A stretch of 64,000 nucleotides of DNA from Erythrobacter aurantius. GTDB taxonomy: Bacteria > Pseudomonadota > Alphaproteobacteria > Sphingomonadales > Sphingomonadaceae. The notes beneath the pieces are model-generated. The model saw only the letters and a program-made list of their open reading frames with translations. It did not search any database and had not been told where the DNA came from. Position 1 is the stretch's first letter. Every line of letters starts with the position of its first letter. The position numbers and the translations under genes are program-made. Below, in pieces: positions 55,575-63,197 of the stretch. Location of the stretch: the NCBI RefSeq assembly GCF_023823125.1, contig NZ_CP090949.1:248001-312000 (forward strand), given 5' to 3'.

Positions 55575-56104
55575 TGCACCGGCTCCGTCGGGGCGGGTGT
55601 GGGCAGGACGGTGCGATCCATCACTTCGGGCTCCAGCCCCATCGTGATCAGAGCCTTGGCCAAAGCGAGAAACAACGTCAGCCCCAGACCCAGTTCCGCG
55701 ATCTGTTCGGGCGAAAGATGGCGCTTAAGCGCGGCTTCGGCATCGCCGGTGAGCAGTTCGGGATCATGGATGAAGGCATCGGTGAATTTCAGCACCGCCT
55801 TTTCCGCGTCCGTCAGCCTGTCCGAGGTTTCATAACCCCAGTCGATATCATCGACGACATCCTCTCCCAGCCCCTGCCCCAGCGCCTTGTCGAAACGCAC
55901 ATTGCGACAGAACCCGCATTCGGTGACCCGCGCGTTGCGCATCCGGGCGACTTCCTTGAGCCGAGCCGAAAGCACATCGCTGCCCCAGAAACGGCCATAC
56001 AGGCGGGTGAATGCGGCGGCGATCGCAGGCTGGTGCGCGAGGACCGAGCCGAAATGCGCAGGCTCTCCCGCCAAGGCCGAGGATACGCGGGGGATGGTGG
56101 ACAT
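55571..56104 (-). CDS. Carboxymuconolactone decarboxylase/AhpD-like protein
   Basis: The 177-residue all-helical protein has the AhpD-like motif CGFCRN (CxxC) in ARVTECGFCRNVRFDKALGQG, and LTDAEKAVLKFTDAFIHDPELL. A CxxC in this fold suggests thiol-dependent peroxidase or reductase activity, though many members act on ring lactones. AGGAGAGG precedes ATG 56104; the frame is open to 56227 but that would overlap the divergent gene at 56226. Confidence 0.86.
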   Translation of the reverse strand: MSTIPRVSSALAGEPAHFGSVLAHQPAIAAAFTRLYGRFWGSDVLSARLKEVARMRNARVTECGFCRNVRFDKALGQGLGEDVVDDIDWGYETSDRLTDAEKAVLKFTDAFIHDPELLTGDAEAALKRHLSPEQIAELGLGLTLFLALAKALITMGLEPEVMDRTVLPTPAPTEPVQ

Positions 56105-56225
56105 GGTGCCTCTCCTTATGCGGGGGCAGGATAGACCCGGCCCCGGCGTGATGGCCCCTCCACATTTTCGCAGGGGTGCAGGCTGCGCCCTTCGTGGCAT
56201 TGTCGCGCCAGCAAGGGAGAGTGGC

Positions 56226-56579
56226 ATGGCAGGCGAAGCGCAGCGCGTGATCGAGCAATTCTGGGCGATCCAGGACGAAGGCGACTACACCAAACTCGCC
56301 CCGCTGTTTGCCGAGGATGCCGTGGTCGAAGACCCGGTCTGGGGCACTTACAACGGGCGCGAGGCGATCCTGGGTTTCATGACAACGATGGTGAAGGAAA
56401 TGGGCGAGCGCCAGATCCACTTCACCGTCGATGAAATCTGCGGCGACGATCACGCATGCTGGGCGCGCTGGACGATGCATTCACCCGAAGGATCGCGTGG
56501 CGGCTGCGGCATTTACAAGGTCGCTGGTGGACAGTTGACCTACTACCGCGACTACATGGACCCGCCCGCCGAAGGCTAA
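56226..56579 (+). CDS. NTF2/SnoaL-like protein
   Basis: A 117-residue NTF2-fold protein: AQRVIEQFWAIQDEGDYTKLAPLFAEDAVVEDPVWGTYNGREAILGFM is the characteristic first half, and HFTVDEICGDDHACWARWTMHS and YKVAGGQLTYYRDYMDP the sheet and C-terminus. It is like SnoaL/limonene-epoxide-hydrolase or ketosteroid-isomerase relatives. GGGAGAG precedes ATG 56226. Stop interlocks with the convergent NTF2-like gene at 56576 (CTAA). Confidence 0.85.
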   Translation: MAGEAQRVIEQFWAIQDEGDYTKLAPLFAEDAVVEDPVWGTYNGREAILGFMTTMVKEMGERQIHFTVDEICGDDHACWARWTMHSPEGSRGGCGIYKVAGGQLTYYRDYMDPPAEG

Positions 56580-57100
56580 AGCTTGCGATAGGCCGGATGC
56601 CCGGCCGCATCCACTCGATAGGTCGGCAGCGGGAATTCGGGATCGGGTTCGAACAGCGGCTGCCCGGCCAGCGGCGATTTCCAGTCGAGGATATAGGTGC
56701 GCGCAGAAATGCGCCATTCGTCCCCGCTTTCTCCGGCGCGTTTCTCCCATTCGTCGAGATAGCGCCCGCCGATCATGTCCCCGGCGATGGTGCCGTCATC
56801 CTGCCATCTGCCACCGCCAAAAATGCCGTAGCATTCGCTGCTGGCGGACGAGGGCGAATGAAACCGGATGAGCGGCTGCGAGAGCATGTGCCAGCGCCGA
56901 GCCAGATTACTCTCGGTTTCCATCACGACGGGCAGGAAATCCTCGGCGCGCCCGGTGAAGAAACCGTATTCGATCTGCGCATCGGGCCAATAGCAGCTCG
57001 CCTGCCCTTCGGCATCGAGCCAGTCCAAAGTGCGGCAATACCGCTGGATCACCTCGCCGATCTCCTGCTTGTCGAGCAGTTCCTGAAGTCTCGCGTCCAT
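56576..57100 (-). CDS. NTF2/SnoaL-like protein
   Basis: A 174-residue protein of the SnoaL_4 group: LQELLDKQEIGEVIQRYCRTLDWLDAEGQASCYWPDAQIEYGFFTG, then FLPVVMETESNLARRWHMLS, and RYLDEWEKRAGESGDEWRISARTYILDW. The tyrosine-Cys-Arg segment and the conserved Asp are placed like the 52035 protein, so the two are relatives. GGAGAGGG precedes the ATG. It faces the P450 gene, with 86 bases between starts. Confidence 0.84.
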   Translation of the reverse strand: MDARLQELLDKQEIGEVIQRYCRTLDWLDAEGQASCYWPDAQIEYGFFTGRAEDFLPVVMETESNLARRWHMLSQPLIRFHSPSSASSECYGIFGGGRWQDDGTIAGDMIGGRYLDEWEKRAGESGDEWRISARTYILDWKSPLAGQPLFEPDPEFPLPTYRVDAAGHPAYRKL

Positions 57101-57121
57101 CGCACCCTCTCCAATCCGTCA

Positions 57122-57160
57122 GTTGTTGTCAGACACTATCGGACTGATCCTGACTGCAAC
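57122..57160. promoter_or_regulatory. Inverted repeat in the P450 / NTF2-like divergent promoter
   Basis: GTTGTTGTCAG (57122-57132) and CTGACTGCAAC (57150-57160) are inverted arms, 9 of 11 positions complementary, with 17 bases between. It lies centrally between two divergent starts and is a candidate operator. Confidence 0.4.
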
Positions 57161-57186
57161 GCCATTCGCAGTTTCGGGAGGGAAGC

Positions 57187-58452
57187 TTGGCCACGAAAAG
57201 CGACATCAACCTGTTCGATCCCGATCTGCAGCAATGCCCCTATGACGCATACAAGCGCCTGCGGGACGAGGCGCCTGTCTACAATATTCCGGGCACGCCG
57301 ATGTATGTCGTCAGCCGCTATGACGACGTGCGCGAAGTCTTGATGGACCCGGCGCGGTTTCCCAGCTCGGCTTCCGAAACGCAGTTCCGCGCTTCCGATG
57401 GCGATGTCGAGCGTGCGCGCAAAGTGATGGAACGCTTCGAGGCGAAGGGATGGGTGCCCGCCCCGACGCTGAATGGCCGCGACGATCCCAATCACAAACA
57501 GATGCGCGCGATGTTCAACGAGGCGTTCAAGGCATCCAAGATCAAGGCGATCGACCCGCAGGTGGAAAGCCTCGCCTATGAACTGATCGACGGGTTTCTG
57601 GACGAAGGGAAATGCGAATGGGTGCGCCAGTTCTGCGTGCCGTTGCCGCTGTTCGTCATCGGCGAACAGATGGGTGCGGCGCGCGAGGACATGTGGCGGA
57701 TCAAGCGCTGGACCGACGCTTTCTTCCAGCGCATTTCGATGATGCTGCCCGAAGACAGGCATCTGGAGATGGTGGACCGCGAGATCGAGGCGCAGCATTA
57801 TTTCCAGCCGATCTTTGAAAAGCTGCGCGCCAACCCGGACGACAGCCTGATCAGCGTGCTCGTCAACACCGTGATCGAGGAATGGGGCCGCCCGCTCACC
57901 GATAACGAACTGCACGCCGAAATGATGGCGGATACCTTTGTCGGCGGCAGCGAGACGACCACCAACGCGCTGGCGGCGGGGATGAAGCTGCTGATCGAGA
58001 ACAAGGACGTGTGGCACCAGCTCAAGTCCGATCCCGATCGCTACATGAAAACCTTTGTCGAAGAGGTGGTGCGGCTGGAAAGCCCGGTGCAATCGCTGAT
58101 GCGCTTCGTGAAGGAGGAGACAGAACTGGCCGGGGTCACGATCCCGGCGGGCGCGATCGTCAATGTCCGCTTTGCCGCCGCCAATCGCGATGAGCGCGCT
58201 TTCGAATGCCCGGAGAAACTCGATCTCGACCGGCCCAAGGCGGGTAGTCACATGGGCTTTGGGTCAGGCACGCATCACTGCTTGGGCGCGCCGCTGGCAC
58301 GCAGGGAACTGATCTGGGGCTTTACCGCCGTGGTCGAGCGGTTCGAGGACATGTGGTTCGCGCCAGGCAAGAACGATTTTGCCTATCACCCGCATTTCCT
58401 GCTGCGCTCGCTCAAGGAGCTGCACATCGAATTCGAGCCCAAGCGGCGCTAA
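57187..58452 (+). CDS. Cytochrome P450
   Basis: A soluble bacterial P450 of 421 residues. Motifs in order: I-helix FVGGSETTTNALAAG (oxygen-activating Thr), K-helix EEVVRLESPVQ (ExxR), meander region RFAAANRDERAFECPEKLDLDR, and the haem loop FGSGTHHCLGAPLARRE with Cys 365. The start is TTG with GGGAGGG five bases upstream. No ferredoxin or ferredoxin reductase is adjacent. It probably hydroxylates a hydrophobic intermediate; stop interlocks with the stop of the flavoprotein gene (CTAA). Confidence 0.95.
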   Translation: MATKSDINLFDPDLQQCPYDAYKRLRDEAPVYNIPGTPMYVVSRYDDVREVLMDPARFPSSASETQFRASDGDVERARKVMERFEAKGWVPAPTLNGRDDPNHKQMRAMFNEAFKASKIKAIDPQVESLAYELIDGFLDEGKCEWVRQFCVPLPLFVIGEQMGAAREDMWRIKRWTDAFFQRISMMLPEDRHLEMVDREIEAQHYFQPIFEKLRANPDDSLISVLVNTVIEEWGRPLTDNELHAEMMADTFVGGSETTTNALAAGMKLLIENKDVWHQLKSDPDRYMKTFVEEVVRLESPVQSLMRFVKEETELAGVTIPAGAIVNVRFAAANRDERAFECPEKLDLDRPKAGSHMGFGSGTHHCLGAPLARRELIWGFTAVVERFEDMWFAPGKNDFAYHPHFLLRSLKELHIEFEPKRR

Positions 58453-60080
58453 GCGTTGGCTCGGGCCGCGCTGCGACCGGCGATATATCCGAATGTCAGC
58501 GCCGGGCCGAGCGTTCCGCCCGCGCCCGCATAGATCCCGCCGGTGGGGCAGGCGATGGCATTGCCCGCGCCGTAAAGACCGGGAATGGGTTTGCCGTCAT
58601 GCCCCAGAATGCGGGCCGACCCATCGGTGCGCGCGCCGCCATTCGTGCCCAACAGGCCCATTCGGATCTCGACCGCGTAGAACGGCCCGCGCTCAATGGC
58701 ACCCAGCGTTACCGCAGCCCCTTCATGCGTCCGGTCGCCATAGAAGTGATCGTAGGCGGATGTTCCGCGCTGGAAATCGGGATCGTGCCCGGCCTTCGCA
58801 TGATTGTTGAAGCGCGCCACCGTAGCCTCCAGCGCATCAGCGGGAACTCCGATACGCCCGGATAGCGCCTCAAGCGTGTCGGCGCGCGTAACCCAGTCGG
58901 GCACCGGCTGCCCCGGAAGGCGCGGCCCGATCGGATAGCGATCAACATAATCCTGATCGAACACCAGCCACGCGGGCAGGTTGGGATAGTCATAGGTCTG
59001 CGGATCGAACTGGTGGAACGCGCCCGCCAGCGCGGAATAATTCGCCGCTTCGTTGCAGAACCGCTCGCCCTTGCGATTGACCATCAGCGAATGCGGCACC
59101 GTCCGCTCGATCAGCACGGGGGCGGCGCGCTGCTGCCCGCCGAATTGCGGGGCGGGCCATGGATTGTCGGGGATCACCAGCGTCGGCGCCCACCAGGCTT
59201 GGGTCATGTTGCCCAGCTTCGCGCCGCTCGCCATCGCCAGCTTCAGCCCCTCTCCCCGGGCAGTGGGTGGGGAGGCGGGCGCGTCCATCGGGCCGCGCAG
59301 GAACGTCTGGCGCATGTCTTCGTCCCATTCGAAGCCGCCGGTGGTGATGATGACGCCGCTATTCGCGCTTAGCGCATACGGCGCGCCCTCGCGTGTTCCC
59401 TCGATCCCGCAAATCCGGCCATCGCGCTGCACCAGCCGGTGCGTCTCGACATTCAGTACCGGCTCAATCCCGCGGACAAGGCACGCTTTGAGGAGACGCC
59501 CGACCATCGCCTGCCCGAACCCGCGTTCATTATTGGCGATGCGGCGCTGCAATTCTTCCGGCGGGACGATGCCGCTGCCCCCACCCAGAGGGGTTTCGCG
59601 CAGCATCATCGGCTTCAGTTCCTCGATTGCGGTAATCCGGCCCGCCCATTCGCCCAGTTCGCCCAGCGCAAACAGATCATGATCAAGCGCCCGCCCGCCT
59701 TCGGGTTTCGCGCCGGGCCGGTCGAGGTAATAGTCGGGATAGCCGTCAAGCAGCGCGACCTTGAGCGCATCGATCCCTTCGAGGAAGGCGAGCGCATCAG
59801 GGCCGCTGTCGACGAATGCCTGCAGCGTTTCATCCACCAGATCGCCGTGATCGAGCGCACGGAAATAGGCGAGCGCCTCATCGCGGCTGTCGACCATTCC
59901 GGCGGCGCGTTGGCGCGGATTGTCCGCCACCCAGATCACCCCGCCCGAAATCGCCCCGGTTCCGCCCACGCGGTCAAACCGTTCGATCAGCGCGACGCTC
60001 GCTCCGGCTTCGTGCGCCGCGAGCGCGGCGGTCATTCCGGCAGGGCCGCATCCAAGGATGATGATATCGGGATCGCTCAT
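58449..60080 (-). CDS. FAD-dependent oxidoreductase, 3-ketosteroid-delta-1-dehydrogenase-like
   Basis: A 543-residue flavoprotein of the fumarate reductase/KstD family. FAD fold: IIILGCGPAGMTAALAAHEAGASVALIER (GxGxxG, about 10-15), then GGTGAISGGVIWVADNPRQR, very like the KstD signature. The C-terminal loop GLYGAGNAIACPTGGIYAGAGGTLGPALTFGYIAGRSA is KstD-like as well. It probably introduces a 1,2-double bond beside a carbonyl in a cyclic compound; the steroid itself is not proven. ATG 60080 is preferred over an open frame to 60107. Divergent from the SDR at 60183. Confidence 0.9.
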   Translation of the reverse strand: MSDPDIIILGCGPAGMTAALAAHEAGASVALIERFDRVGGTGAISGGVIWVADNPRQRAAGMVDSRDEALAYFRALDHGDLVDETLQAFVDSGPDALAFLEGIDALKVALLDGYPDYYLDRPGAKPEGGRALDHDLFALGELGEWAGRITAIEELKPMMLRETPLGGGSGIVPPEELQRRIANNERGFGQAMVGRLLKACLVRGIEPVLNVETHRLVQRDGRICGIEGTREGAPYALSANSGVIITTGGFEWDEDMRQTFLRGPMDAPASPPTARGEGLKLAMASGAKLGNMTQAWWAPTLVIPDNPWPAPQFGGQQRAAPVLIERTVPHSLMVNRKGERFCNEAANYSALAGAFHQFDPQTYDYPNLPAWLVFDQDYVDRYPIGPRLPGQPVPDWVTRADTLEALSGRIGVPADALEATVARFNNHAKAGHDPDFQRGTSAYDHFYGDRTHEGAAVTLGAIERGPFYAVEIRMGLLGTNGGARTDGSARILGHDGKPIPGLYGAGNAIACPTGGIYAGAGGTLGPALTFGYIAGRSAARANA

Positions 60081-60182
60081 GGGCACATAGACGCTGCGCG
60101 CGGCCAATCGGGCAACCCGTCATTTTGGCAAGGTGCACAGCGCCCGTCCTCTCGCTACGCATCCTTGCAAAGGAGAGACGGC

Positions 60183-60971
60183 ATGAAACTCGAAGGCAAG
60201 GTTGCAGCGATCACCGGCGGCACGGCGGGGCTGGGGCGCGGAATTGCAGAGGCATTCCTGCATGAAGGCGCGAAGGTGGCGCTGTTCGCCCGCAATCCCG
60301 AAAAGGGCGCGCGCGTGGTCGAGGAATTGCGCGTCGGGCGCGGCGGCAAGGACCGGGTGATCTTCGTGCCCGGAGACGTGATGAACCAAGCCGATGTCGA
60401 AGGCTTCATTGACAAGACCGTAGAGGCTTTCGGCACGCTCGACATCCTCGTGAACAATGCGGGCGGCGCGGGCGACCTTCAGCCGATGGTAAACCTGTCT
60501 GACGAGGCCTTTGACGAGGCGATGAAGTGGAACGTCTATTCCACCTTCTGGGCGACCCGCAGGGCCCTGCCGACAATGCTCGCCAAGAAGGACGGGCGGG
60601 TGATCAATATCTCGTCAATGGAAGGCAAGCACGGCAAGCCGGTGTTCACCGCCTATACCGCCGCAAAGCATGCGGTGAACGGGCTAACCAAAAGCCTGGC
60701 GCGCGAAGTCGGCGAACAGGGAGTGACCGTGAACGCCATCTGCCCCGGCCTGGTAGTCACCGACATCATCAAGAATAACGGGCCGGAAACCGCCAAGGCG
60801 ATGGGCATGGAGTTTGACGACATGATCGCGATGTTCGCATCCGAAGCCGCGATCAAGCGCCCCAACAAGGTAGAGGAGATCGCTGCCATGGCGCTGCTGC
60901 TGGCGAGCAAGGAAGGGGCCGGGATTACCGGCGCGATGCTGAGCGTGGATGGCGGAACCGCGCAATACTGA
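60183..60971 (+). CDS. Short-chain dehydrogenase/reductase
   Basis: Classical SDR of 262 residues: TGGTAGLG (about 11-18), LDILVNNAGGAGDLQP, the VINISSMEGKHGKPVFTAYTAAKHA catalytic segment with Ser, Tyr and Lys, and GAGITGAMLSVDGGTAQY. After strand two, FARNPEKG suggests NADP preference. AAGGAGAG precedes ATG 60183; the long open frame from 59439 is antisense to the flavoprotein gene and not coding. Ends 11 bases before the stop of the convergent SDR gene. Confidence 0.9.
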   Translation: MKLEGKVAAITGGTAGLGRGIAEAFLHEGAKVALFARNPEKGARVVEELRVGRGGKDRVIFVPGDVMNQADVEGFIDKTVEAFGTLDILVNNAGGAGDLQPMVNLSDEAFDEAMKWNVYSTFWATRRALPTMLAKKDGRVINISSMEGKHGKPVFTAYTAAKHAVNGLTKSLAREVGEQGVTVNAICPGLVVTDIIKNNGPETAKAMGMEFDDMIAMFASEAAIKRPNKVEEIAAMALLLASKEGAGITGAMLSVDGGTAQY

Positions 60972-60982
60972 CGCGGATCAGG

Positions 60983-61795
60983 TTAGCCTTCCTGCAATTT
61001 CGCCATCGCAGCACCCACGGCGGCTTCGATATCCTTTGCCTGCGGATTGCCGCGCAGGGTCAGGCCGCCGTTGGGCTGGATGTTCTGCCCGGTGACAAAG
61101 GCATGATCGGTGCACAGCCACAGGCAGGCATGCGCCACATCCTCTGACGTGTTGAGCCGCCCAAGCGGATATTTCGGCATGAAGGCATCGACAAGGCCGG
61201 GCACCTGAAAGCTTTCCGAAGTCATCGGGCTTTCGGTGAAGGCCGGGGAAACCGTGTTGGCCCGAATGCCCAGATGGCCGAAATCATTGGCGACGCATTC
61301 GATCATCGCTTCGCCTGCCCGCTTGGTGCCGATGTAGGCCGCGTGATTGTTGATCAGCGCCTTGGTCGTCGCTGATGACAGCGAGATGATCGAGCCACCG
61401 GTCGGCTCCTGTTCGCCCATCACTTTGACGAAGGCTTGCAGGAAATGATGCACGCCCTTGAATTGCAGGTCGGTAATCTGGTCGAGCTGTTCCTGCGTGG
61501 TTTCCAGCAGGTTCGCCAGCAGGCCCCAGCCGGTGCAGTTGATCGCGGCGTCGACCCGTCCGTATTCCGCCTTGGCCTTCTGTGCGAGCGCGTGGACCTC
61601 GTCATGGCTGGTGATGTCGCACAGCGCGTAAGTGCCGCCGATTTCCTCCGCCAGCGCGGCGAGCGGGGCTTCCTTGCGCCCGGCCACCATCACCTTTGCG
61701 CCTTCGCTGGCGAACAGGCGGGCGATAACCTGCCCCATGTTGCCCACGCTTGCAGCCCCCAGAATGACTGCGCTCTTGCCTTCCAACTGGCCCAT
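60983..61795 (-). CDS. Short-chain dehydrogenase/reductase
   Basis: SDR of 270 residues: LGAASVGNMGQVIARLF as the cofactor loop, VAGRKEA (Arg after strand two, NADP-like), VDAAINCTGWGLLANLLE in place of the usual NNAG, and catalytic SIISLSSATTKALINNHAAYIGTKRA. The C-terminus HAFVTGQNIQPNGGLTLRG fits. Replacing Asn-Asn-Ala-Gly by Asn-Cys-Thr-Gly sets it apart from the other SDRs here. GGAGAG precedes ATG 61795. Divergent from the NTF2-like gene at 61924. Confidence 0.88.
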   Translation of the reverse strand: MGQLEGKSAVILGAASVGNMGQVIARLFASEGAKVMVAGRKEAPLAALAEEIGGTYALCDITSHDEVHALAQKAKAEYGRVDAAINCTGWGLLANLLETTQEQLDQITDLQFKGVHHFLQAFVKVMGEQEPTGGSIISLSSATTKALINNHAAYIGTKRAGEAMIECVANDFGHLGIRANTVSPAFTESPMTSESFQVPGLVDAFMPKYPLGRLNTSEDVAHACLWLCTDHAFVTGQNIQPNGGLTLRGNPQAKDIEAAVGAAMAKLQEG

Positions 61796-61923
61796 GAATT
61801 CTCTCCTGATCGAATTGCGCCCACCCTAGCCAGAGCGTGGCGGGTATGCCCTTCCCAAAAGTGTTCATTGTTCATCCCCGCGCGCTCTTGGATAGGGGCA
61901 GGGTATCAAGGGAGAGGCCAGCT

Positions 61924-62337
61924 ATGTTCAGAGGACCAGCCGAAGACCGTCAGGCGATCGCCGAACTCAACGGAACCTATGCCGATGGCGTGGTGCGCAA
62001 AAGCGCGGCCACATGGGGCACCGTCTGGGCCGAAAACGCCACCTGGGATTTCTTCGGTAATCTATTCGAAGGCAGGGCGGCGATCGTCGGCTTCTGGGAA
62101 CAGGCGATGAGCGGAATCGAAGCTGTCAGCTTCCACTGCGTGCCCTGCATGATCGAAGTCACTGGCGATACCGCCACTTCGCGCGTGCAGACGCAGGAAA
62201 TCCTCCACATGAAGGACGGCAAGACCCGCGTTGTCGGCGGCCTTTACGAAGACGAATTGGCAAAGATCGACGGCGCGTGGGTGTTCACTCACCGCAAGTT
62301 CGGGATCGTCGCCGAATACAACCCGCAAGAAGGATAA
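61924..62337 (+). CDS. NTF2/SnoaL-like protein
   Basis: The 137-residue protein has an NTF2 fold: EDRQAIAELNGTYADGVVRKSAATWGTVWAENATWDFFGNLFEGRAAIVGFW, followed by SFHCVPCMIEVTGDTATSRVQTQEIL, and RVVGGLYEDELAKIDGAWVFTHRKFGIV. GGGAGAGG lies before ATG 61924. It is followed after four bases by the ABM gene, so the two are one operon. Possible isomerase, hydratase or binding role. Confidence 0.85.
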   Translation: MFRGPAEDRQAIAELNGTYADGVVRKSAATWGTVWAENATWDFFGNLFEGRAAIVGFWEQAMSGIEAVSFHCVPCMIEVTGDTATSRVQTQEILHMKDGKTRVVGGLYEDELAKIDGAWVFTHRKFGIVAEYNPQEG

Positions 62338-62341
62338 ACCG

Positions 62342-62683
62342 ATGGCCAAGATTGTCATTGCCGCCCAGATCGACCTTGACCCCGCCCAGCGCGAAGAAGC
62401 GCTCAGGACTGCCAAGCCGCATATCGACGCCGCGCTCGCGCAGGACGGCTGCATCGCATACGACTGGAGCGCCGACGGGAACGATCCGGCACGCGTCAAC
62501 GTGTTCGAGGAGTGGGAAAGCGAGGAAGCGTTGGCCCACCACTTCGCCAATGCGGCCTATGCCGGTATGCGCGATCACATCGGCCAGTTCGGGCTGACAG
62601 GCGCCGCCAGCAAGAAATACCGCGTCGATGCCGAAGGGCCGGTTTACAACGCCGAAGGTCAGGCGACCGAGGCGTTCGATTAG
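62342..62683 (+). CDS. Antibiotic biosynthesis monooxygenase-fold protein
   Basis: A 113-residue ABM/YgiN-like ferredoxin-fold protein: KIVIAAQIDLDPAQREEALRTAKPHIDAALAQDGCIAYDWSADGNDPARVNVFEEWESEEALAHHFAN. Small ABM proteins act as cofactor-free monooxygenases on aromatic rings or as quinol-oxidising helpers. AAGGA precedes the ATG. The 3' end overlaps the candidate start of mobA. Confidence 0.85.
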   Translation: MAKIVIAAQIDLDPAQREEALRTAKPHIDAALAQDGCIAYDWSADGNDPARVNVFEEWESEEALAHHFANAAYAGMRDHIGQFGLTGAASKKYRVDAEGPVYNAEGQATEAFD

Positions 62684-63197
62684 GCTGCTCGGAGCGATCC
62701 TCGCCGGGGGACAGGCACGCCGTTTCGGCAGCGACAAGGCGCATGCGCGCTACAACGGGTTCCGGCTGATCGATCTCGTATTCGATCATTTGAGCGCCCA
62801 ATGCGAAGCAATCGTGGTGTGCGGTCGCGATGAACCGGGTTTTGACTGCATCCCCGATTTGCCCGAAGCCGGAATGGGGCCGCTCGGCGGATTGAACGCG
62901 GCTCTGCACCACGCTCGCGCACAGGGGTTCAGCCACGTGTTGAGCGCGGGGTGCGATGCCCCCAACCTGCCGCACGACCTCGCACAGACGCTTGCCGGTG
63001 ACGGCGCGGCAATCGTGCAGAGCCAGCCGGTGGTGGGGCTATGGCCGGTCGAACTTGCCCCGGTGCTGGCCTCGTTCCTCGATGACGGCGGGCGCGCGCT
63101 TTATCGCTTTGCCGAAGGTGTAGGAGCGCGGCGGATCGCATTCGACCCGCCGCTGCTGAATGTGAACACTCCGGGCGATTTGCCGCCTACAGCTTGA
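62628..63197 (+). CDS. mobA: Molybdenum cofactor guanylyltransferase MobA
   Basis: A 189-residue nucleotidyltransferase that adds GMP to molybdopterin. It begins the family motif GAILAGGQARRFGSDKA, then MGPLGGLNAALHHA, SAGCDAPNLP and a C-terminal LLNVNTPGDL, which fit MobA. The only standard start is ATG 62628, inside the ABM gene, giving about 18 extra basic residues; the natural start may instead be ATT 62679 or CTG 62685, close to the family N-terminus. Its 3' end overlaps the convergent reductase by 11 bases. Neighbouring catabolic enzymes may include molybdenum proteins coded elsewhere. Confidence 0.87.
   Translation: MPKGRFTTPKVRRPRRSIRLLGAILAGGQARRFGSDKAHARYNGFRLIDLVFDHLSAQCEAIVVCGRDEPGFDCIPDLPEAGMGPLGGLNAALHHARAQGFSHVLSAGCDAPNLPHDLAQTLAGDGAAIVQSQPVVGLWPVELAPVLASFLDDGGRALYRFAEGVGARRIAFDPPLLNVNTPGDLPPTA

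Noticed and set aside
41098..61880. Similar CCCAAAAGYGTT stretches near 41098 and 61855
   Set aside because: Only 17 of 22 bases agree, and the positions relative to starts differ strongly; likely chance.
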